This document shows positions 1 through 5,268 of a stretch of 8,014 nt of DNA, piece after piece. The number at the start of each line of letters is the position of its first letter. The first letter of the stretch is position 1. Location of the stretch: contig CAMWYL010000141.1 in NCBI GenBank assembly GCA_947178465.1, positions 1 to 8,014 on the forward strand, written 5' to 3'. The translations under genes and the position numbers were made by a program. This stretch comes from an uncultured Lachnospiraceae bacterium. Its GTDB lineage: Bacteria > Bacillota > Clostridia > Lachnospirales > Lachnospiraceae. The notes beneath the pieces are model-generated. The model was not told the DNA's origin and ran no database searches. It saw only the letters and a program-made list of their open reading frames with translations.

Positions 1-1
1 G

Positions 2-1291
2 TCGGAAACGGTACAGTTACCACAATTCGAAGCGTTACAGGGAAGCAGAAGGACAGATGTGTTGATTATCGGCGGGGGCATGGCAGGGATTTTGTGCGCA
101 TATTTCCTACAGCAGAAGGGTGTGGATTATATGCTTGTGGAGGGACATAGAATTTGTTCAGGGGTGACGGAAAACACTACGGCGAAAATCACGGCGCAGC
201 ATGGGCTGATATATAGGAAGCTGTTGAAGCAGGTCGGGAGAGAGAAGGCAGGCCTGTATCTGGAGGCGAATCAGAGGGCGGTCGGGCAGTATTATCGGCT
301 ATGCCGTGATATGGACTGTGATTTTGAGGAAAAACCGTCGTATGTTTATTCCCGGGATGACCGCAGGAAGCTGGAGGAAGAAGCGGAGGCGCTTCATCAA
401 CTCGGATACGAGGCTGAAATTGTCGGGACGCCGGAGCTGCCTTTTCAGACGGTGGGGGCTGTTACATTTGCGCATCAGGCGCAGTTTCATCCGCTGAAGT
501 TCATTGCAAAGCTTGCAAAGGGGCTTGCGATTTATGAAAATACGTTTGTGACGGAGCTCAAGGAGCATATTGCAGTTACGGACGGGGGAAATATATCCTT
601 TGAAAAAGTGATTTTTGCGACGCATTTTCCGATTGATAATAAGCATGGCATGTATTTTATGAAGATGTATCAGGAGCGCTCTTATGCCCTTGCGCTTTCA
701 GGCGCCGCGCAGGTACACGGTATGTATTTGGACGAGGCCAAAAGCGGGCTGTCGGTCCGCAATTATGAGGATTTGCTTCTGTTGGGCGGCGGTTCCCACA
801 GGACAGGGAAAGACGGAGGAAAATGGAATGAATTGAGGGCGGCTGCAAGGCAGTATTATCCGGCTTCTGTGGAGAAATATGCATGGGCCGCGCAGGACTG
901 CATGACCTTGGACCATATCCCGTATATCGGCGTGTATGCCAAGGGAATGCCGGACTGCTTTGTGGCAACGGGATTTTGCAAGTGGGGGATGACCTCCTCC
1001 ATGGTGGCGGCCATGATGCTGTCAGAGTTGATTCAGGGAAAGCTTTCTCCCTATCAGGAGGTGTTTTACGCCTCAAGAAATATGTTGAAGCCGCAGCTGG
1101 CTGTGAACGGTTGGGAATATATGACAGACTTGCTTACTTTTTCAAAAAAGCGGTGCCCGCATCTGGGATGCGCGTTGAAGTGGAACAGGGAGGAGCATAC
1201 GTGGGATTGCTCCTGCCATGGGTCGCGGTTTGACGAAGCAGGCAGAGTGTTGGATAACCCCGCAAATGGAGATTTGCAGGAGCAGCTTTGA
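2..1291 (+). CDS. FAD-dependent oxidoreductase with C-terminal Rieske domain (5' end outside window)
   Basis: The reading frame is open from the first bases of the window, and codons before the GTG at 59 (…RRTDVLIIGGG) match what this family has before its nucleotide-binding motif, so 59 is not the start and the gene is 5'-truncated by the window edge. Visible product: 429 residues. Residues 20-36 form the βαβ dinucleotide-binding fold (GGGMAG, 24-29) that holds FAD. The middle is a DAO-type substrate/FAD domain. The last 45 residues are a Rieske [2Fe-2S] domain with ligands C385/H387 (CPHLGC) and C403/H406 (CSCHGS). The combination is known for a family of cytosolic oxidoreductases in Firmicutes whose substrate is not established; electron passage between the FAD and Fe-S centres is inferred. 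It ends at TGA 1289-1291, shortly before a possible terminator. Family identity is confident, substrate unknown. Confidence 0.93.
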   Translation, partial: SETVQLPQFEALQGSRRTDVLIIGGGMAGILCAYFLQQKGVDYMLVEGHRICSGVTENTTAKITAQHGLIYRKLLKQVGREKAGLYLEANQRAVGQYYRLCRDMDCDFEEKPSYVYSRDDRRKLEEEAEALHQLGYEAEIVGTPELPFQTVGAVTFAHQAQFHPLKFIAKLAKGLAIYENTFVTELKEHIAVTDGGNISFEKVIFATHFPIDNKHGMYFMKMYQERSYALALSGAAQVHGMYLDEAKSGLSVRNYEDLLLLGGGSHRTGKDGGKWNELRAAARQYYPASVEKYAWAAQDCMTLDHIPYIGVYAKGMPDCFVATGFCKWGMTSSMVAAMMLSELIQGKLSPYQEVFYASRNMLKPQLAVNGWEYMTDLLTFSKKRCPHLGCALKWNREEHTWDCSCHGSRFDEAGRVLDNPANGDLQEQL

Positions 1292-1293
1292 CC

Positions 1294-1320
1294 GGAACAG
1301 CGGTCTGCACCTGTTTTTTT
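1294..1320 (+). terminator. Possible weak intrinsic terminator of the oxidoreductase gene
   Basis: Just after the stop codon a short imperfect stem (AACAG … CTGTT, or GGT/ACC around CTGC) is followed by seven T residues at 1314-1320. The stem is weak. The T-run is also the left edge of the first 139-bp repeat, so it may belong to that element instead. Confidence 0.4.
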
Positions 1321-1453
1321 ACAGGAAATTATGACAGCATAAATCAATCAAGGAGAATGCGAAGCATTCTCTTGATCCGAAAGGAAAATGCGACAGCGAA
1401 AATCATTTCAACAAAAAGCGAAGCTTTTTGCAATCGAGTGCGCCGGCATCTGA
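1315..1453. repeat. 139-bp hairpin repeat, copy 1
   Basis: First of two directly adjacent copies that match at about 132 of 139 positions at a constant offset of 139. It holds three inverted repeats. The first is GAGAATGC-gaa-GCATTCTC (1353-1371), extendable outward to ATCAAG/CTTGAT with one bulged G. The second is CAAAAAGC-gaa-GCTTTTTG (1412-1430). The third is a degraded form of the terminator stem (about 1431-1454) with G·U pairs and one mismatch, followed by six T residues. The first two are capped by GCGAAGC, a sequence known to form an unusually stable DNA mini-hairpin. No coding potential is convincing here. The function is unknown; it looks like a non-coding, REP-like element or array of terminators. 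Confidence 0.9.
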
Positions 1454-1592
1454 TTTTTTACAGGAAATTACGACAGCATAAATCAATCAAGGAAAATGCG
1501 AAGCATTCTCTTGATCCGAAAGGAAAATGCGACAGCGAGAATCATTTCAACAAAAAGCGAAGCTTTTTGCAATCGAGTGCGCTGGCACTCGA
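1454..1592. repeat. 139-bp hairpin repeat, copy 2
   Basis: Second tandem copy, differing from copy 1 at about seven positions, four of them clustered in the last 13 bases. The first hairpin (1492-1510) carries G-to-A at 1494, which leaves one A·C mismatch. The second hairpin (1551-1569) is intact. The third stem is perfect here and forms a strong terminator with the T-run that follows. Copies this similar suggest a recent duplication. Confidence 0.9.
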
Positions 1593-1599
1593 TTTTTTT
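1571..1599 (+). terminator. Intrinsic terminator ending the repeat block
   Basis: Perfect 10-bp stem AATCGAGTGC / GCACTCGATT with loop GCTG, followed by a run of T to 1599. It separates the upstream oxidoreductase transcript from the promoter of the next gene. The stem is close in sequence to the terminator at 4019-4048. Confidence 0.85.
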
Positions 1600-1608
1600 A
1601 CGATATTG

Positions 1609-1638
1609 TTGCAAAAATATTGCAACCTATGGTAATAT
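1609..1638 (+). promoter_or_regulatory. Predicted σA promoter (extended -10) of the M23-like gene
   Basis: TTGCAA (1609-1614) lies 18 bp before TAATAT (1633-1638), which is preceded by TG at 1630-1631, the extended -10 signature. The start of transcription would be near 1645, giving a short leader with the ribosome binding site at 1649-1654. A perfect 7-bp inverted repeat, GTTGCAA-aaata-TTGCAAC (1608-1626), overlaps the -35 box and could be an operator. Confidence 0.6.
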
Positions 1639-1648
1639 GGGTGATAAA

Positions 1649-1654
1649 GGGAGG
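1649..1654 (+). promoter_or_regulatory. Ribosome binding site that sets a TTG start
   Basis: GGGAGG sits 9 bases before TTG at 1664. No such site precedes the in-frame ATG at 1496, which lies inside the hairpin repeat and upstream of the promoter. Confidence 0.8.
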
Positions 1655-1663
1655 TGTGCATTC

Positions 1664-2386
1664 TTGGCAGCCAATAGAAACAGAAAAAAGAACAGAGTGC
1701 GGTACAGTATCCTTTTTGTCCCGGATGTGGCAAATGCTGACGTAAAGCGCTTCTCCATGAAGGCCGGTTATGTGGTGGCTTTCTTTGTGGCGATTGTGCT
1801 TTTGATGGCAGGGGCATTGGGATATTGTTCCATTCTTACAGGCAGAGTAAACAGTGCGAATCAGACAGTGGCGGCGCTGGAGACACAGATAGATAACCTG
1901 ACCTCGGAAAATACAGAGCTTATGACGAAAAATAATGAGCTTCAGGGGAAGGTAACGATTCTCAGTGATACCATAAATGATAAAGTGCTTCAGGAGGAGG
2001 CGCGTGAGGCGGAGATCGCACAGGGCTTCATTCCGACGGGATTTCCGTTGAAGGGAATGGCATCCTATGAGGAGCGTGTTCTGGAGGAGCATCCGCTCGT
2101 CGTATTCAATGCGTCGCAGGGAACAAGTGTACTGGCAACAGCAAAAGGCACCGTATCTTCCATTGAGGGAGACGCGGAGACAGGATATATCATCATGGTA
2201 GACCATGCAAACGGGTACTATTCCGTTTATCGTAACGGTTCCGCGCCAAAGGTGAGCGAGGGGGACGAGGTAACCACGGAGACGGAGCTGTTTGAGATTG
2301 AGGCGGGGAAGGAAGAGCTTGGTTATCAGATTATACAAGATAATGCGTATATTCAGCCGCTGGATATGATGGAGATTTATGGGTAG
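1664..2386 (+). CDS. Membrane-anchored coiled-coil protein with degenerate M23 (LytM-like) domain
   Basis: The TTG start gives 240 residues; an upstream ATG would begin inside the hairpin repeat and was rejected. A basic cytoplasmic tail (RNRKKNRVR) precedes one membrane segment at about residues 34-56. A coiled coil follows at about 62-115, then a C-terminal β-rich domain (about 125-236) with the pattern of M23 endopeptidases, including GTSVLATAKGTVSSI and VDHANGYYSVY. M23 enzymes bind zinc through HxxxD and HxH and use a further His. Here H143 is kept, but the Asp is V147, the YxH histidine is N191, and the HxH region reads LGY (219-221). So the protein is probably not a peptidase but an extracytoplasmic structural or regulatory partner, comparable in layout to SpoIIQ- or EnvC-type proteins. 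It is a single gene between a promoter and a terminator. The exact role is unknown. Confidence 0.85.
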   Translation: MAANRNRKKNRVRYSILFVPDVANADVKRFSMKAGYVVAFFVAIVLLMAGALGYCSILTGRVNSANQTVAALETQIDNLTSENTELMTKNNELQGKVTILSDTINDKVLQEEAREAEIAQGFIPTGFPLKGMASYEERVLEEHPLVVFNASQGTSVLATAKGTVSSIEGDAETGYIIMVDHANGYYSVYRNGSAPKVSEGDEVTTETELFEIEAGKEELGYQIIQDNAYIQPLDMMEIYG

Positions 2387-2406
2387 GTCGCAGACCTGCC
2401 CATTTT
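2381..2406 (+). terminator. Intrinsic terminator overlapping the stop codon of the M23-like gene
   Basis: GGGTAGGTC-gca-GACCTGCCC forms a 9-bp stem with one G·U pair, then ATTTT. The stem includes the TAG stop at 2384-2386. It lies between convergent genes only 18 bp apart. On the minus strand the following sequence has few T residues, so any effect on the converging gene is likely weak. Confidence 0.7.
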
Positions 2407-2734
2407 ACAAATGTGCCCGGTGGTGCACGTTTTCGTCTGTGGCGGATTTTTGCGACAGCCGCTCAAACACCAGATCATCGCCGTCGCTGCCATAGTTGAG
2501 CGAGCGGTTCACGCGGCTGATGGTAGCGGTAGAGGCACCTGTCTTTTCTGCAATTTCCATATATGTCTTGTGCTCACGGAGCATGGTCGCGACCTCAAAG
2601 CGCTGCGATAATGACAGCAGCTCATTTACCGTACACAAATCCTCGAAAAAGTTATAGCCTTCCTCTTTTGTCTGAATACAAAGGATCGCATCGATAAGCT
2701 TATCGACGGCATCGGTTTTAATTTTCTTGTTCAT
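2405..2734 (-). CDS. TrpR-like DNA-binding protein of the YerC/YecD family
   Basis: Small helical protein of 109 residues. Residues 13-55 (LIDAILCIQTKEEGYNFFEDLCTVNELLSLSQRF… region) match the dimerising helices of the TrpR superfamily. Residues about 57-80 (TYMEIAEKTGASTATISRVNRSL) form the helix-turn-helix. The tail after about residue 90 is charged and variable. The ATG at 2734 was chosen because GGAGG lies 5 bases upstream; two earlier in-frame ATGs (2746, 2770) lack a good site. YerC-type proteins are known as TrpR relatives, but I know of no firmly established ligand or regulon. It is divergent from the DUF1836 gene and may control it or itself through the palindrome at 2819-2833; that is inference. 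Confidence 0.9.
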   Translation of the reverse strand: MNKKIKTDAVDKLIDAILCIQTKEEGYNFFEDLCTVNELLSLSQRFEVATMLREHKTYMEIAEKTGASTATISRVNRSLNYGSDGDDLVFERLSQKSATDENVHHRAHL

Positions 2735-2739
2735 AATGG

Positions 2740-2744
2740 CCTCC
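2740..2744 (-). promoter_or_regulatory. Ribosome binding site of the TrpR-like gene
   Basis: GGAGG on the minus strand, 5 bases before the ATG at 2734. It selects this start over the ATG at 2746, which overlaps the site. Confidence 0.8.
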
Positions 2745-2758
2745 ATACTGTTTTCAAT

Positions 2759-2787
2759 ATTGTAGCACATTAGCGAATAGAAGTAAA
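2759..2787 (-). promoter_or_regulatory. Predicted promoter of the TrpR-like gene
   Basis: On the minus strand TACAAT (2764-2759) is preceded by TGC, an extended -10. TTTACT (2787-2782) lies 17 bp further upstream and serves as a fair -35. The leader to the ATG at 2734 would be about 20 bases. Confidence 0.55.
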
Positions 2788-2810
2788 ATGAAAAAATGAA
2801 ATCAAAATGC

Positions 2811-2839
2811 TTGATATGTAGTATTGAATACTATATAAT
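2811..2839 (+). promoter_or_regulatory. Strong predicted σA promoter of the DUF1836 gene
   Basis: TTGATA (2811-2816), 17-bp spacer, TATAAT (2834-2839). Transcription should start near 2846. The spacer is almost filled by a palindrome, so a bound protein would compete directly with RNA polymerase. Confidence 0.75.
2819..2833. promoter_or_regulatory. Candidate operator: palindrome between -35 and -10
   Basis: TAGTATT-g-AATACTA is a perfect 7-1-7 inverted repeat. It extends to 2815-2837 with only one unmatched pair (G2818/T2834). Its location inside the promoter and the neighbouring TrpR-like gene make it a likely repressor site; the binding protein is not shown by the sequence. Confidence 0.55.
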
Positions 2840-2895
2840 AGAATTATTGAGTGCCGGCATATGAGGCACCAACAATAGAAAGGCATGGGACAGAT

Positions 2896-3501
2896 ATGCA
2901 TATTGATACAAATGACTTATTAAAGAGCATAATGGAGAGTTTTGACCGGATTGGATATGTCAAGGCGTCAGAGATTCCGAATATAGATTTGTACATGGAT
3001 CAGGTTACGACCTTTATGGATAAGAAGCTGCGCAGGACGGCGCGATATCCGGACGCGGATAAGGTAATGACAAAGACGATGATAAACAACTACGCGAAGA
3101 ATGACCTGCTGCCGCCGCCGAACAAGAAGAAATATTCCAGAGAGCATGTGCTGGTGCTTATGTTCATTTATTATTACAAGGGGATTTTGTCCATCAGCGA
3201 CATTCAAACCCTGCTGGGACCCATCACGGAACGGTTTTTCAATAAGGAGGAGGGCTTTAATATAGAGACCATCTATGAGGAAGTATTCGGGATGGAGGAG
3301 CAGCAGGTAGAGCGGCTCAAGCGGGATGTCATGGAGAAATATGACTGTGCGATGGACACCTTTGCGGAGGCCCCGGAGGAGAGTAAGGAATTCCTGAAGC
3401 TGTATTCGTTCATATGTCTTCTGAGCTTTGACGTTTACATGAAGAAGATGCTGATCGAGAAGCTGATTGATGATATCAAAACGGAGGAAAAGGAAAAATA
3501 A
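2896..3501 (+). CDS. DUF1836 family protein, predicted MerR-like DNA-binding regulator
   Basis: From the ATG at 2896 the product is 201 residues. A GTG at 2851 is also in frame, but it would leave only about 5 bases of leader after the promoter and would add 15 residues that do not look conserved, so 2896 is preferred; the ribosome binding site is weak for either. The family signature is seen in IPNIDLYMDQVTTFMD (27-42) and MTKTMINNYAKNDLLPPP…KKYSREH (58-84). This second stretch resembles the winged helix of MerR proteins (the 'YyxxxgLLpPp…YR' region), so DNA binding is inferred. A helical C-terminal half follows, ending in a Lys/Glu-rich tail. No effector is known. It is divergent from the TrpR-like gene, which may regulate it. 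Confidence 0.85.
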   Translation: MHIDTNDLLKSIMESFDRIGYVKASEIPNIDLYMDQVTTFMDKKLRRTARYPDADKVMTKTMINNYAKNDLLPPPNKKKYSREHVLVLMFIYYYKGILSISDIQTLLGPITERFFNKEEGFNIETIYEEVFGMEEQQVERLKRDVMEKYDCAMDTFAEAPEESKEFLKLYSFICLLSFDVYMKKMLIEKLIDDIKTEEKEK

Positions 3502-3537
3502 ACAGCCGCGGTTTTGAAAACTTTTTGCGGGAAGCCC

Positions 3538-3566
3538 TTGAAAAATTCAGCCGATAGCAATATACT
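3538..3566 (+). promoter_or_regulatory. Predicted σA promoter of the small orphan gene
   Basis: TTGAAA (3538-3543), 17-bp spacer, TATACT (3561-3566). Start of transcription near 3573, giving a leader of about 30 bases that contains a near-perfect ribosome binding site. Confidence 0.7.
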
Positions 3567-3601
3567 GATTATACAGGCTATGGTCACAAAGGAGGTATTC
3601 C

Positions 3602-3994
3602 ATGAGAGTGTCAGCGATATCAGGTAATTTGGGAATATATGGTTTGGGGAATTACAGAATTTCTTCAATTCAGGGGAATCCGTACAGTATGAGTCCCATT
3701 CGGAAAATCGGAGACAATGCGGCACAGGCTGGGAAGCCGTTGGTGTTTGCGTCAAAGGAGCCGGAGAAGGATTTATATGTAAAGGATTTTGGCGCGCTCG
3801 ACAGCGTTAAGAGTACGGCTACCGGAGATTTTGCCGAGATTTTGGGCGCTCAGGAGGGGTTGATGAACAATAGTCGGAGTACCGGTAAGCAGCAGGATTT
3901 TGCCGGCTATCTGAATGATACCATTGGCGCGATGGGCTATCAGAACCATCTGAGAGATATGCTGAACGGCGTGGGCTTTACACCGTTTGCATAG
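3602..3994 (+). CDS. Uncharacterised 130-residue protein with strong expression signals
   Basis: I do not recognise this gene. The ATG at 3602 has an excellent ribosome binding site, AAAGGAGG at 3588-3595, six bases upstream. The product is rich in Gly, Ser, Asn and Ala, with no signal peptide, membrane segment or cysteine. The N-terminal part (1-45: VSAISGNLGIYGLGNYRISS… then SPIRKIGDNAAQAG) looks flexible. The middle (52-90) is mixed, and residues about 98-125 (QQDFAGYLNDTIGAMGYQN… region) could be an amphipathic helix followed by a Gly-containing tail. Promoter, ribosome binding site and terminator are all close to consensus, so it is probably a well-expressed single-gene transcript. It stands between regulators and an RNA-modification operon with no obvious link to either. 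Being a real gene is fairly sure; the function is open. Confidence 0.8.
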   Translation: MRVSAISGNLGIYGLGNYRISSIQGNPYSMSPIRKIGDNAAQAGKPLVFASKEPEKDLYVKDFGALDSVKSTATGDFAEILGAQEGLMNNSRSTGKQQDFAGYLNDTIGAMGYQNHLRDMLNGVGFTPFA

Positions 3995-4018
3995 GCCCGG
4001 AAGCAGTAAGGAGCATTG

Positions 4019-4048
4019 AATTGAGTGCGAAGGCACTCAATTTTTTTT
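4019..4048 (+). terminator. Strong intrinsic terminator after the orphan gene
   Basis: Perfect 10-bp stem AATTGAGTGC / GCACTCAATT with loop GAAG, followed by T to 4048. It insulates the next promoter at 4069. It is nearly the same stem as the terminator at 1571-1599. Confidence 0.92.
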
Positions 4049-4068
4049 GGAGCAGGAGGGAAATCCGA

Positions 4069-4098
4069 TTGACAGGCATTTGTCAGTCAAGGTAATAT
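4069..4098 (+). promoter_or_regulatory. Predicted promoter of the methyltransferase operon
   Basis: Consensus TTGACA (4069-4074), 18-bp spacer, TAATAT (4093-4098). The expected start of transcription (about 4104-4106) coincides with the ATG at 4105, so the transcript could be leaderless. A small inverted repeat TGACA-ggcatt-TGTCA (4070-4085) overlaps the -35 box. Confidence 0.65.
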
Positions 4099-4104
4099 AG
4101 ACCT

Positions 4105-5268
4105 ATGAGAAAATTTGAATTGATAGCCCCCTGCCATTTCGGCCTGGAGGCAGTATTAAAAAAAGAGATTATTGATTTGGGGTATGATGTGGCGCTGGTG
4201 GAGGACGGACGGATTACCTTTATCGGGGATGATGAGGCCGTGTGCCGCGCCAATATCGGGCTGCGGACTGCGGAGCGGATCCTGATTAAGATAGGGAGCT
4301 TCCGCGCGGAAACCTTTGACGAGCTGTTTGAGGGAACGAAGGCGCTGCCGTGGGAGGAGTATATACCGGAGGATGGGAAATTCTGGGTGGCAAAGGCTGC
4401 GAGCATAAAGAGCAAGCTGTTTTCTCCGTCAGACATTCAGTCCATTATGAAAAAGGCAATGGTGGAGCGGCTTAAGCAGGTTTATAAGGCGGACTGGTTT
4501 CGGGAGGAGGGACAAAGCTTTCCGATTCGGGTATTTTTGATGAAGGATATGGTTACCGTAGGATTAGATACGACCGGTGATTCGCTTCACAAGAGAGGTT
4601 ACCGCAAGCTTACGGCGAAGGCGCCCATTGCTGAAAATCTTGCCGCCGCGCTGATTATGCTGACACCGTGGCGGGACAACCGCATTCTGGCAGACCCTTT
4701 TTGCGGGAGCGGGACGATTCCGATAGAGGCGGCGCTGATGGCTGCGAATATCGCGCCGGGGATGAACCGCAGCTTTACGGCCTGTTCGTGGGAGCATCTG
4801 ATCGCAAAGCGTGTGTGGGAGGATTGTTACGAGGAGGCGAAGGAGCTTGTGGATGCGTCCGTGCAGGTAAGGCTGCAGGGCTTTGACATTGATCCCGAGA
4901 TGATAAAGATTGCAAAGCAGAACGCCCGGCTTGCAGGAGTGGAGAAGCTGGTGGAGTTTGAGACAAGAGGGGTGGAAAAGCTTTCGCATGACGGGAAGTA
5001 TGGATTTCTGATAACGAATCCTCCGTATGGGGAGCGTCTTGAGGAGAAGGCGAATATACCGCCCTTATACCGCAAGCTTGGAGAGCGGTTCCGGCTGCTG
5101 GATACGTGGTCTTTATATGTGATTACCTCCTATGAGGGCGTAGAGAAGGATATCGGCAGGCGGGCGGACAAGAACCGCAAAATCTATAATGGCATGATGA
5201 AAACCTATTATTATCAATTCGCGGGGCCGAAGCCGCCCCGGAACGGTTCGGAACGGGGAGCAGGATGA
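4105..5268 (+). CDS. THUMP-domain class I SAM-dependent RNA methyltransferase (RlmL/YpsC-like)
   Basis: 387 residues, the usual size for the single-domain Firmicute form. Residues 1-50 give the family start (RKFELIAPCHFGLEAVLKKEI), and a THUMP RNA-binding domain spans about 45-155. The Rossmann methyltransferase domain covers about 165-375: motif I DPFCGSGT (197-204), acidic loop GFDIDPEM (259-266) and catalytic motif IV NPPYGERL (305-312), typical of amino-group N-methylation. In E. coli the related half of RlmL makes m2G2445 in 23S rRNA; the same target here is inference. The conserved N-terminus supports the ATG at 4105, though only a weak AAGG precedes it at 12 bases. Its stop overlaps the next start (ATGA at 5265-5268), indicating translational coupling. 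First gene of a four-gene operon. Confidence 0.93.
   Translation: MRKFELIAPCHFGLEAVLKKEIIDLGYDVALVEDGRITFIGDDEAVCRANIGLRTAERILIKIGSFRAETFDELFEGTKALPWEEYIPEDGKFWVAKAASIKSKLFSPSDIQSIMKKAMVERLKQVYKADWFREEGQSFPIRVFLMKDMVTVGLDTTGDSLHKRGYRKLTAKAPIAENLAAALIMLTPWRDNRILADPFCGSGTIPIEAALMAANIAPGMNRSFTACSWEHLIAKRVWEDCYEEAKELVDASVQVRLQGFDIDPEMIKIAKQNARLAGVEKLVEFETRGVEKLSHDGKYGFLITNPPYGERLEEKANIPPLYRKLGERFRLLDTWSLYVITSYEGVEKDIGRRADKNRKIYNGMMKTYYYQFAGPKPPRNGSERGAG

Noticed and set aside
657..1076. Long minus-strand frames opposite the oxidoreductase and other genes
   Set aside because: They are antisense shadows with Arg/Pro/Ser-rich translations, no ribosome binding sites and no recognisable domains.
1288..1635. 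Open frame of about 115 codons across the hairpin repeats
   Set aside because: It is a by-product of the two repeat copies: no ribosome binding site, residues repeat with the DNA repeat, and it runs through an intrinsic terminator.
1496..1663. ATG at 1496 as the start of the M23-like protein
   Set aside because: It lies within repeat copy 2, upstream of a terminator and promoter. The TTG at 1664 has a proper ribosome binding site and gives a normal basic tail plus membrane segment.
1292..1663. CRISPR array
   Set aside because: There are only two long adjacent units without variable spacers, so this is a tandem repeat and not a CRISPR.
2861..2878. Tiny leader frame (ATG AGG CAC CAA CAA TAG) before the DUF1836 gene
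   Set aside because: Five codons without a ribosome binding site or attenuator-like structure; chance is enough.
3505..3530. Terminator after the DUF1836 gene (CCGC … GTTTTGAAAAC … GCGG)
   Set aside because: Only a 4-bp outer stem, the T-run lies inside the structure rather than after it, and the inner stem is weak.
3550..3557. GCCGATAG as a σD (flagellar) -10 element for the orphan gene
   Set aside because: The bases 14-16 positions upstream (around GAAG) do not resemble the TAAA -35 element, and an overlapping σA promoter fits much better.
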